From the NCBI GenBank assembly GCA_902770835.1, contig CACXUM010000026.1:1-64000 (forward strand): 64,000 nt of DNA. The letters run 5' to 3'. A program made the position numbers and the translations under genes. The notes beneath the pieces were generated by a model. That model was not told the DNA's origin and did no database searches. It saw nothing but the letters and a program-made list of their open reading frames with translations. This stretch comes from an uncultured Bacteroidia bacterium (GTDB taxonomy: Bacteria; Bacteroidota; Bacteroidia; Bacteroidales; F082). Below are positions 26,609 through 36,127 of this stretch, piece after piece (positions within the stretch are counted from its first letter, which is position 1; each line of letters begins with the position of its first letter).

Positions 26609-26758
26609 CTAGAATACCGCCGCCGCATTCCGAATCTTCGCCATCCAGCGAATGACATCCTTGTCTTTTCGGGTGGTTTGAAGATTGTATTTAGTCTGGA
26701 TGCGCATCAGCAATTCAGCGGGCAGACCGATAGCCGCCTTCATAGTTTCTTCAATCAT
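26609..26758 (-). pseudogene. HigA/XRE antitoxin C-terminal remnant
   Basis: A 49-codon frame starting at the ATG at 26758 and ending with TAG at 26609. It encodes ...AIGLPAELLMRIQTKYNL followed by KDKDVIRWMAKIRNAAAVF, which resembles the C-terminal tail of Bacteroidota HigA-type antitoxins (the LLMRIQTKYNL part sits where LLNMQTxYDL normally follows the HTH). The DNA-binding part is missing. Its ATG begins 1 base after the stop codon of the ATPase gene upstream, so it may still be translated by coupling. Most likely a leftover from an earlier toxin-antitoxin module in this hotspot. Confidence 0.5.
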
Positions 26759-26759
26759 A

Positions 26760-28064
26760 TTACATATCCTCAAGCGACAGCCCTTTCAATTCAATCGTCC
26801 AACGACGGTGTTTTGCTATGATGTCGGTGGCCCTATCCTGAAGCGTTTTCATGTCGATGCGCTTAGCTTGACGCTTACATTCCGCGATAACCAAATGCTT
26901 TTCCGCTTCATTTACAGCAATCAGGTCAATCTCGTCCTCACCGCCCTTCCAGTAATTGGTGACGATGTTGTAACATCCCATTTCTGCAAATTGTTGGCGG
27001 AAATAGCGTTCCAATATAATGCCTGAAAACGTGTTGTAGTCAGCCATGACTTTGTCGCGCACATAGTCAAAGTTGTCTATTTCAATGGCACTGTGGTATT
27101 TATGGATGAAGCGGAACCAAAAAGTCAGGAAATTGTCGCGGATAAAGTATTTCACGTTGCGTGTGCCTTCGGGCTGCATATAAGCGCGATGACGACTCAC
27201 AAGGTTATAGGTTTTTTCCAATTTGTCGAGATAACCTCCAGGTTCAATGCCCGTAACATTTTTAATGTCGCCACGTTCAGTGTTGCCTTCTGCAATGGCT
27301 TGAAGGACAGAAAAATAGTTGGAGTATTCCTTGCCAAATTCGTCGCGTAGCATTTCGTAGCCTTCTGAAATGAAATAAGAACCGAAAGAAAAAACGGAGC
27401 GATTCATGTCATCGTGGGTGAAGGCCTGGTCCATGACCAATTGCTCAACATATTTTGCCACACCTCCAGTCAGCATGTACAGCGTCAGTAGGTCATCGGA
27501 GGTATAGTCAGGATTACCTTCCGCAAGGATTTCTTTCAAAGTATCTGTTTTGAAAGGCTTCAAATGGATGCGATTGGTGGCACGACCGTACAAAGGCTCC
27601 TCTGAGTCATCGAAAATCTTGGTCATCAAGGAATAAACCGACCCACAAAGCACAAGATTTATCCGGCTTTCTTCCTTGTTGGCATCCCAAAGATTCTGAA
27701 TCTCAGAGAAAACGGATTCATTGATGTATTTGAAATTCTGAAATTCATCGAGTACTAAAGTGAAATTCTTCCGCTTTGAAAGGTTCATCATAGCTCCGAA
27801 AAGTCGGGCAAAAGACGAGAAGTCTCCTAAATCTTCGTGCAATACTTCACACACTATACCACTTAATTCTTCGCACAACAAGGCTTCGCTTTTTCGTGCA
27901 ACGAAGAAATAAAGGAAGGGAATCCTGCCAAAAGAGTGCCGAATAAGCGCGGTTTTTCCGATGCGCCGCCTCCCAGTGACAACCGTCATCTGGGCATAGT
28001 CTTGCGATTTCCTTTCAATGCCTTTTAAGGCATTTATTTCCGTTTCTCTGTTATAGAATTTCAT
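26760..28064 (-). CDS. AAA-family ATPase with C-terminal DUF234-like nuclease-fold domain
   Basis: 434 aa. Walker A VVTGRRRIGKTALIRH (residues about 30-45) and Walker B TLVLDEFQNFKY; CGSVYSLMTKIF is the usual sensor region of this ATPase family. The C-terminal part (GGEDEIDLIAVNEAEKHLVIAECKRQ) has the E-D-ExK pattern of restriction-endonuclease-like folds (DUF234). Such ATPases are numerous in Bacteroidota, often in variable loci, with unknown function. The start 28064 is preferred over the longer frame (to 28160) because a minus-strand -7 box TAATTTTG lies at 28130-28137. It is in the first radA-tail cassette. Confidence 0.85.
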   Translation of the reverse strand: MKFYNRETEINALKGIERKSQDYAQMTVVTGRRRIGKTALIRHSFGRIPFLYFFVARKSEALLCEELSGIVCEVLHEDLGDFSSFARLFGAMMNLSKRKNFTLVLDEFQNFKYINESVFSEIQNLWDANKEESRINLVLCGSVYSLMTKIFDDSEEPLYGRATNRIHLKPFKTDTLKEILAEGNPDYTSDDLLTLYMLTGGVAKYVEQLVMDQAFTHDDMNRSVFSFGSYFISEGYEMLRDEFGKEYSNYFSVLQAIAEGNTERGDIKNVTGIEPGGYLDKLEKTYNLVSRHRAYMQPEGTRNVKYFIRDNFLTFWFRFIHKYHSAIEIDNFDYVRDKVMADYNTFSGIILERYFRQQFAEMGCYNIVTNYWKGGEDEIDLIAVNEAEKHLVIAECKRQAKRIDMKTLQDRATDIIAKHRRWTIELKGLSLEDM

Positions 28065-28129
28065 GGATTTCAATGTTTTAATTTTGCAACACAGGTTACT
28101 GTAACGGCTGTTGCAGTAGTATTCTGCTG

Positions 28130-28137
28130 CAAAATTA
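28130..28137 (-). promoter_or_regulatory. -7 box for the DUF234-type ATPase
   Basis: CAAAATTA on the plus strand, TAATTTTG on the minus strand, 65 bases upstream of the ATG at 28064. Confidence 0.5.
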
Positions 28138-28206
28138 CACTTTTCCTGACGACTTTTCACCTAAAAACAGATTTTTTTTGACGACTATTGTACGATTTTA
28201 ATGCTT

Positions 28207-28248
28207 GTGACTTCAGGTTATGAGTTTGGAGGGGAATTGTTTGGATAG
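28207..28248 (+). repeat. Degenerate copy of the radA 3' end (copy 2)
   Basis: Encodes VTSGYEFGGELFG then a TAG stop, compared with VASVYELGAELFG in radA. It is 42 bases, same strand as radA, with no upstream frame. Confidence 0.8.
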
Positions 28249-28263
28249 AATGTAATAACAACA

Positions 28264-28365
28264 AGAAAATCGCCCAAATGTGGTATAAAAACACAAGATT
28301 TGGGCGTTTTTCTATAGAATTTCGCCTAAATGTACGAATTTATGGGTATATTTGGGCGATTTTCT
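28264..28365. repeat. Two tandem hairpin units, 52-bp period
   Basis: Unit 1 has AGAAAATCGCCCAAAT (28264-28279) pairing with ATTTGGGCGTTTTTCT (28298-28313); unit 2 has AGAATTTCGCCTAAAT (28316-28331) pairing with ATTTGGGCGATTTTCT (28350-28365). The outermost arms are also perfect complements. There is no gene; the block is directly bounded by two radA tails. Confidence 0.85.
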
Positions 28366-28407
28366 AAGGCTTCGGTTAATGACTTGGGCGCGGAGTTGTT
28401 TGGCTGA
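28366..28407 (+). repeat. Degenerate copy of the radA 3' end (copy 3)
   Basis: Encodes KASVNDLGAELFG then TGA. It begins at the base right after the second hairpin arm. Confidence 0.8.
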
Positions 28408-28437
28408 AAAATTTCATTTTTTGCAGGTCTTTTATGG

Positions 28438-28512
28438 AAAATGTGTATTTTTGCACCAAAAGTCGGGTGGAAAATGTGTGTAGAATACGCAAAACTCGGT
28501 GTGAAAATGTGT
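28438..28512. repeat. 33-bp tandem repeat, 2.3 units
   Basis: Units begin AAAATGTGT at 28438, 28471 and 28504; the first unit contains the -7 box TATTTTTG (28446-28453) of the following ATPase gene. The second unit has a degenerate version of the same box. Confidence 0.7.
28446..28453 (+). promoter_or_regulatory. -7 box TATTTTTG for the DUF4143-type ATPase
   Basis: It lies 64 bases before the ATG at 28517 within the 33-bp repeat. Confidence 0.5.
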
Positions 28513-28516
28513 TCTT

Positions 28517-29854
28517 ATGTATAAGCGCAAGATTGAAAACATACTCCAATTGTGGTTGGATGACGTCTCCCACAAACCCCTTGTGGTGAAAGGTGTGCGT
28601 CAGTGCGGCAAGACCAGCAGTGTGATGGACTTCGCCCAAAAACATTTCAAAAACGTAATCTATCTCGATTTCCATGAGCATCCGGAATACAAGAAGTTCT
28701 TCACTCCGAACCTTGAGGTTGATGCCATTGTCATGCGTATCACCGCTGCCATGCCCGATGCCGAGATAGAAGCGGGCAAGACTTGCTTTGTCTTCGACGA
28801 AATACAGGATTGTCCGAGGGCAAGAGGCTCGCTGAAATACTTTCATTTGGACGGCCGCTATGAGGTGATTTGTACGGGGTCTTTGCTTGGTGTGAACGGA
28901 TACAAGACTCCAGACGAAAAGGCAGAGGAAGAGGCTGCCTCCATCCCTGTCGGCTTTGAGGATATTGTCAATATGTACCCGATGGATTTCGAGGAATGGC
29001 TGTGGGCCAATGGCATCAAGGACTTGCATTTCGACTACCTGAAAAAGCATCTGAACAACGAAACGCCCGTTGAGGAGGCCCTGCACGACCGTTTCCACGA
29101 ACTGCTTCTGCAATACACCATTGTTGGAGGAATGCCGGAGGTCGTTACGACTTTCATGGAAACGAAGCAAATCGGGAAAGTGCTCTCTGTGCAGCGGCGC
29201 ATCATCGATGACTACAAAGCGGATATGGTGAAGTATGCCGCTACTGCCGACAAGTCGCGGATACGCGAATGTTTTGAGTCGATACCAGCCCAACTTGCCC
29301 GTGAATACAAGAAGTTTTCCTATACCGCAGTACGTCATGGAGGCCGTGGGCGCGACTATGCCGGAAGCCTGCAATGGATTGAGGATGCGGGCATTATACG
29401 CCGATGCTATAATACATCAACAACCGAACTGCCGCTTGACGGAAACCGAATCCAAAGCGAGTTCAAAGTCTATATGGCGGACATTGGCTTGCTCGTTGCC
29501 ATGTTGGAAGAAGGAACGCAGTCAAGCATATTGGAGGGCGATTTGCTCAATTATAAAGGTGCCATCGCCGAGAACCTTGTGGCCGACATTTTCGGCAAGA
29601 TGGGGCGCAAGTTGTATTACTACCACAAAGACGGCGGCGTGGAACTTGACTTCCTTGTGCGTTACAAAGGGCAATGTACTCCTGTGGAATGTAAAGCCAC
29701 CACGGGCAACGCCAAGTCGATGCGCACCGTTTTGAAGCATCCTGAAAAATACCACGTTACAAGTGCCATAAAATTAGGCGACTACAACATTGGCAAAAGC
29801 AATGAGCTGTTGACCCTACCAATGTACATGGCGTTTCTTCTGACGGAGGTATAA
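28517..29854 (+). CDS. AAA ATPase of the DUF4143 family
   Basis: 445 aa. N-terminal P-loop LVVKGVRQCGKTSSVMDFA, Walker B CFVFDEIQDCPRA, and the CTGSLLGV sensor motif are the family hallmarks. The C-terminal DUF4143 domain begins around residue 250 and includes GAIAENLVADIFGKMG and GGVELDFLVRYKGQCTPVECKA, which again has an E-D-ExK nuclease-fold pattern. Function is not established. The gene is in the third cassette behind radA, and its TAA stop overlaps the start of radA tail copy 4 by two bases. Confidence 0.9.
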   Translation: MYKRKIENILQLWLDDVSHKPLVVKGVRQCGKTSSVMDFAQKHFKNVIYLDFHEHPEYKKFFTPNLEVDAIVMRITAAMPDAEIEAGKTCFVFDEIQDCPRARGSLKYFHLDGRYEVICTGSLLGVNGYKTPDEKAEEEAASIPVGFEDIVNMYPMDFEEWLWANGIKDLHFDYLKKHLNNETPVEEALHDRFHELLLQYTIVGGMPEVVTTFMETKQIGKVLSVQRRIIDDYKADMVKYAATADKSRIRECFESIPAQLAREYKKFSYTAVRHGGRGRDYAGSLQWIEDAGIIRRCYNTSTTELPLDGNRIQSEFKVYMADIGLLVAMLEEGTQSSILEGDLLNYKGAIAENLVADIFGKMGRKLYYYHKDGGVELDFLVRYKGQCTPVECKATTGNAKSMRTVLKHPEKYHVTSAIKLGDYNIGKSNELLTLPMYMAFLLTEV

Positions 29855-29894
29855 GGTTTCAGTTTTTGAGTTAGGCGGGGAGTTGCTTGGATAA
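29853..29894 (+). repeat. Degenerate copy of the radA 3' end (copy 4)
   Basis: Encodes KVSVFELGGELLG then TAA. It starts inside the stop codon region of the ATPase gene and is the last radA tail before the ABC transporter genes. Confidence 0.8.
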
Positions 29895-29907
29895 AAACCA
29901 GCATCTA

Positions 29908-30582
29908 CTAACCCAACAAATCCATAGCATTGCCCACAATTTCCTGATGCATCGACTGTTCCAAAGTGTCAAAATCCGCTTTTAAGACATGTTGCTTGAA
30001 GCAGCCCTCGTCCAAAAGGCAGATTTCATCGCAGGTTTGGGTCAAGGTTGTGTAGATGTGCGACGACATGATGACGGTCTTACCCTTCTGTCTCAAGGCT
30101 TTGATGAGTCCTAAAACCAATTCGCTGCTTTGCAAATCGATGCCATTGAAAGGCTCGTCAAAGATATAATAAGGCAAGTCTTGAAGGAGTATGGCAAACA
30201 AAGCCAACTTTTTCTTCATACCTGTGGAATACGTTGAAATATAGTCGTTTAATGGCAGATTGAAAAAGTTCTTCCCAGCTATGTTTTCTATCTTTTTGTT
30301 GCGGGCATGACAAACGAATCGCACATATTCCAAGCCTGTCATCAACTTGAAGAAAAACAGTTCCGTCGGCAAATAACCAATGTGGTTCTTCAATGGCTGA
30401 TGTTCCGAAACGACTTCTCCTTTGCAAGATTCAAGTCCCGTCATGCAACGGAACAAAGTCGTCTTTCCCGAACCGTTTTTCCCGACGATGCCGTAAACCT
30501 TATTGTTTTCAAAGGTAAACGACAAACGGTCCAAGACGACATGCGAGCCAAAGGATTTTGATATTTCAACAAGTTGAATCAT
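29908..30582 (-). CDS. ABC transporter ATP-binding protein
   Basis: 224 aa. Walker A GIVGKNGSGKTTLFRC, Q-loop region NHIGYLPTELFFF, signature YSTGMKKKLALFAI and Walker B YYIFDEPFNGIDLQ are all visible, followed by the H-loop MSSHIYTTL. It overlaps the upstream permease gene by 4 bases (ATGA), forming a two-gene transporter. Substrate unknown; this ATPase-plus-single-permease form is often an efflux or lantibiotic-type exporter. Confidence 0.92.
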   Translation of the reverse strand: MIQLVEISKSFGSHVVLDRLSFTFENNKVYGIVGKNGSGKTTLFRCMTGLESCKGEVVSEHQPLKNHIGYLPTELFFFKLMTGLEYVRFVCHARNKKIENIAGKNFFNLPLNDYISTYSTGMKKKLALFAILLQDLPYYIFDEPFNGIDLQSSELVLGLIKALRQKGKTVIMSSHIYTTLTQTCDEICLLDEGCFKQHVLKADFDTLEQSMHQEIVGNAMDLLG

Positions 30583-31529
30583 AGGTAGTTGTTTAGGTTT
30601 TGCTTAGCTTTACCGAATAAATAGAACGTCAGAGGAATCGGAAGAAGGACAAATGGAGGATAGATGGGACAAATCACGCAGGCGGCAAGAAGAAGCCCGT
30701 CGCCAATGTGGAATGGTTTTGGAAATTCCTTGTATTTCAGCAAGATAACAATCGACAAATTCAAGAAGCCTGTCAATACGGCCAACAAGAGAATCCAAAT
30801 GAATTCAGAGAAAAAGGCCGATAATGCTACAATGGGCACGACAACCAATGCAAAAGCTTGAAGAATGGCGGTTTTTAGCTTTTGGAAAAGAAACCGTTTT
30901 GGGCTTGCATTATGAAGCCACACATAATAATCGGGTTCCATTGCGGAATAATAACCCATACAAGTGATGATGATGGCATACACCGCGACGATGCCCAAGT
31001 TGAAGTTGTCGTGGACGATCGCCATCAGGACGACATAATAGAGGAACAGCACCAGCGGAAAACTGACGCGAAAGCCCAATGCGAACTCGAAAAGCCTTTT
31101 GGAAAACGGAGTGGGCAAAGCTGGAAGGTTCAGCTTTTTTCGGTTCAAGCAAGCAGCGTAGGCAACAAGGATGGCGATAACGAGCAAGCCCAATGCCAAC
31201 AAGAACTGCTTGTGAATCAGCAACACAAAACTGAATGGAAGGACAAACATCACATTTTCAGTTGCATGAAGAAAGAGGAAATCTCGTTTGGAATAACAGG
31301 TTTTCAGGAACTCGATGCGCCCGTTGCTGTGGAGAGGTTTCGTGGCAAGCAACCCGACAGCGGCATAGATCCAAGGGAAATAAGCCTTTTGTGGCCAAAG
31401 CAAGGCAGGCAGCACGATTACAACAAATGCCAAAACAACGTATCCTGCCGCAGGAGGCAACCCAAACTGCCTTATGCTTCTTGAAAACAACTTGAATTGC
31501 CACGAAAAGTAATGCTTGTATCTTTCCAA
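30579..31529 (-). CDS. ABC transporter permease
   Basis: 316 aa with about eight hydrophobic segments (for example AAGYVVLAFVVIVLPALLW, VLPFSFVLLIHKQFLLALGLLVIA, ALVVVPIVALSAFFSEFIWILLLAVLTG). It has no typical ABC2 signature visible by eye, but its 4-base overlap with the ATP-binding gene supports the role. Inner-membrane location is expected. Confidence 0.75.
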   Translation of the reverse strand: MERYKHYFSWQFKLFSRSIRQFGLPPAAGYVVLAFVVIVLPALLWPQKAYFPWIYAAVGLLATKPLHSNGRIEFLKTCYSKRDFLFLHATENVMFVLPFSFVLLIHKQFLLALGLLVIAILVAYAACLNRKKLNLPALPTPFSKRLFEFALGFRVSFPLVLFLYYVVLMAIVHDNFNLGIVAVYAIIITCMGYYSAMEPDYYVWLHNASPKRFLFQKLKTAILQAFALVVVPIVALSAFFSEFIWILLLAVLTGFLNLSIVILLKYKEFPKPFHIGDGLLLAACVICPIYPPFVLLPIPLTFYLFGKAKQNLNNYL

Positions 31530-31638
31530 AATGATAGAATTATGCCTTAATAACTATGAAACAATTCTTATATTGCGCAAGTTTTCCTCATAGTTGGCGC
31601 AATCTATGTGTTTTCATTTTTTGAACTCAAAAAAACTC

Positions 31639-31646
31639 TATTTTTG
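31639..31646 (+). promoter_or_regulatory. -7 box TATTTTTG for ruvC
   Basis: Located 5 bases before an ATG at 31652 and 29 before the ATG at 31676. Confidence 0.6.
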
Positions 31647-31675
31647 CAGAAATGAAAGAACGAAGCGATAAAACA

Positions 31676-32260
31676 ATGAATCCAGAAAAAATCATATTAG
31701 GCATCGACCCGGGCACGATGGTGATGGGCTATGGCGTTATCCGCGAGCAGGGCAAGCAGCTGGAACTCATCACGATGGGGGTCATCAACCTGAAGAAGTT
31801 GGAGAACCAAGCGCTCAAGCTGAAGAAGATTTTCGAGCGCGTTTTGGAAATCGTTAACGAATACCATCCTGACGAGTTGGCCATCGAGGCGCCGTTTTTC
31901 GGGAAGAACGTGCAGTCGATGCTGAAGCTGGGGCGTGCCCAAGGGGTGGCCATGGCCGCAGCGCTCTATCGCGACATTCCCATTTTCGAGTATTCTCCCA
32001 AGACCATCAAGCAGACCATCACGGGCAACGGCAACGCTTCGAAGGAGCAAGTGGCCAAGATGGTGCATTTCATCCTCAAGACCGAAGAGAATCCTGAGTT
32101 TTTCGACGCCACCGATGCCGTGGCCGCGGCCGTTTGCCATTCCATCTCGAAAGGCAAGGACGTGAACTATACCAAGCACACCACCGAAAAGGCCAAGGCA
32201 CACCGAAAGGCCGACTGGAGCAAGTTCATCGCTGAAAACCCTGACAGAGTGAAGTTGTAA
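31676..32260 (+). CDS. ruvC: Crossover junction endodeoxyribonuclease RuvC
   Basis: 194 aa. Holliday junction resolvase. The catalytic acidic residues are visible in ILGIDPGTMVMGYG (first Asp), LAIEAPFFGKNVQS (Glu) and DATDAVAAAVCH (Asp pair). The GNGNASKEQVAKMV segment is also family-typical. The start 31676 is preferred because homologues begin just before the IILGIDPG strand; the in-frame ATG at 31652, 5 bases behind the -7 box, would add eight residues and cannot be excluded. It works with RuvAB in recombination. Confidence 0.95.
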   Translation: MNPEKIILGIDPGTMVMGYGVIREQGKQLELITMGVINLKKLENQALKLKKIFERVLEIVNEYHPDELAIEAPFFGKNVQSMLKLGRAQGVAMAAALYRDIPIFEYSPKTIKQTITGNGNASKEQVAKMVHFILKTEENPEFFDATDAVAAAVCHSISKGKDVNYTKHTTEKAKAHRKADWSKFIAENPDRVKL

Positions 32261-32324
32261 TCGATTTGGAATGATATTTGAGGCATTTCTAAGGATTAAT
32301 CATTAACCTAAAAACGCAAACAAT

Positions 32325-32765
32325 ATGTTTATCACAATCATTTGTATCACCATTTTGGCATACGCCATCGGAGGCAAGGACATCAACAAGCATTTGGATA
32401 AACTGAAAGATGTTGACTGGAAGGCCAAATCGTCTGATATTTTCAGGAAAATCGGGAATTATGCCAAAAAGGCAGGCCGTATGGCCACGAAGCCCCTGTT
32501 GCAACTCTATTATGTGCTGACTATGGGCGAAACGACCACTTTGGAGAAAGCCCTCATCGTGGGTGCCATCCTTTACACCGTCATGCCGTTCAGCCTGATT
32601 TCCGCCAAGGCGCACAAGATTCTCGGCATGTTGGACGAAGGCCTCGCGGTGCTTTATGTCATCAAGAAGGTGCAAAACAAGATTACGCCCGAAATCAGTG
32701 CCAAAGTGGAAGAAACCTTGAACGCTTGGTTTGGCGCACAACCATTTGCACAAACTGCTCAGTAA
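32325..32765 (+). CDS. YkvA-like (DUF1232) membrane protein
   Basis: 146 aa. Begins with a hydrophobic segment (FITIICITILAYAIGG). The core KPLLQLYYVLTMGETTTLEKALIVGAILYTVMPFSLISAKAHKILGMLDEGLAVLYVIKKV resembles the DUF1232/YkvA domain, with its aspartate-containing turn after the second helix. Such small proteins are often membrane-associated; function unknown. It follows ruvC by 64 bases on the same strand. Confidence 0.72.
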   Translation: MFITIICITILAYAIGGKDINKHLDKLKDVDWKAKSSDIFRKIGNYAKKAGRMATKPLLQLYYVLTMGETTTLEKALIVGAILYTVMPFSLISAKAHKILGMLDEGLAVLYVIKKVQNKITPEISAKVEETLNAWFGAQPFAQTAQ

Positions 32766-32772
32766 TAAGACT

Positions 32773-35508
<2,736 letters not shown>

Positions 35509-35587
35509 AGTATTCTGTTTATCAAATACTTGTTTGGGCAGAGATTCCACTACCCAATAAGGCTTTCTCAGATCTACCATCGGAGCA

Positions 35588-36109
35588 TTACTCCGGAATC
35601 ACGAAAACCTCTGCTGGTACCTCCACGTTTTCCTGGAACTCAGTCACCTCATAAAAGGTCTCCTGACGACCGTTTTTCATAATGCTTTTCAACACGATGC
35701 CTTGATACACCCAAACGGTGTTGTAGATGACTTTTTTCCTCCTGCCCATCAAGGTCTCATAGGTGAATTTGCGACAGGTTCTGCCCAAAATCACTTCATC
35801 TTCGCCAGTGTCAACAAGTTTGTACTTGTCAATGATTTCTTGGGAAGGATTGATGAAAGTCAAGTCGGGGAGGGGGTTGTCGAAACTCTTGGGTTTGCCA
35901 GCCTCGTTATACATCCATGCTTTTTCCTTCTTGGTAATGGCTTCGCTGTCGCCGTAGTCATCGAAATAGCGTACATCAGGAGTGATGTGCTCATTCAATT
36001 TGGAATACTCATGGATGATGCCTGACTTGATTCCATAACGTTTCGTGTTTTCTTGTGCATTGACATTCAGTGCGATGATGAGCATGAATGCAAATAATAC
36101 GTTTTTCAT
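35588..36109 (-). CDS. Small secreted protein of unknown function
   Basis: 173 aa with a signal peptide (MKNVLFAFMLIIALNVNAQ). The body is beta-rich (for example VILGRTCRKFTYETLMGRRKKVIYNTVWVYQGIVLKS) and resembles DUF4412-like or outer-membrane-associated small proteins of Bacteroidota, but I cannot name a family. It lies between the GH78 and GH97 genes, 18 bases from the end of the GH97 gene, all on the same strand. Confidence 0.65.
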   Translation of the reverse strand: MKNVLFAFMLIIALNVNAQENTKRYGIKSGIIHEYSKLNEHITPDVRYFDDYGDSEAITKKEKAWMYNEAGKPKSFDNPLPDLTFINPSQEIIDKYKLVDTGEDEVILGRTCRKFTYETLMGRRKKVIYNTVWVYQGIVLKSIMKNGRQETFYEVTEFQENVEVPAEVFVIPE

Positions 36110-36127
36110 ATTTTTATTGTTGTTGAA

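Noticed and set aside
28438..28512. Short repeats considered as a CRISPR array
   Set aside because: Units adjoin without spacers, only two and a part are present, and no cas gene is nearby.
25419..29894. Prophage or conjugative element behind radA
   Set aside because: No integrase, capsid, relaxase or transfer gene is present; the region holds only ATPases, a lipoprotein and repeats.
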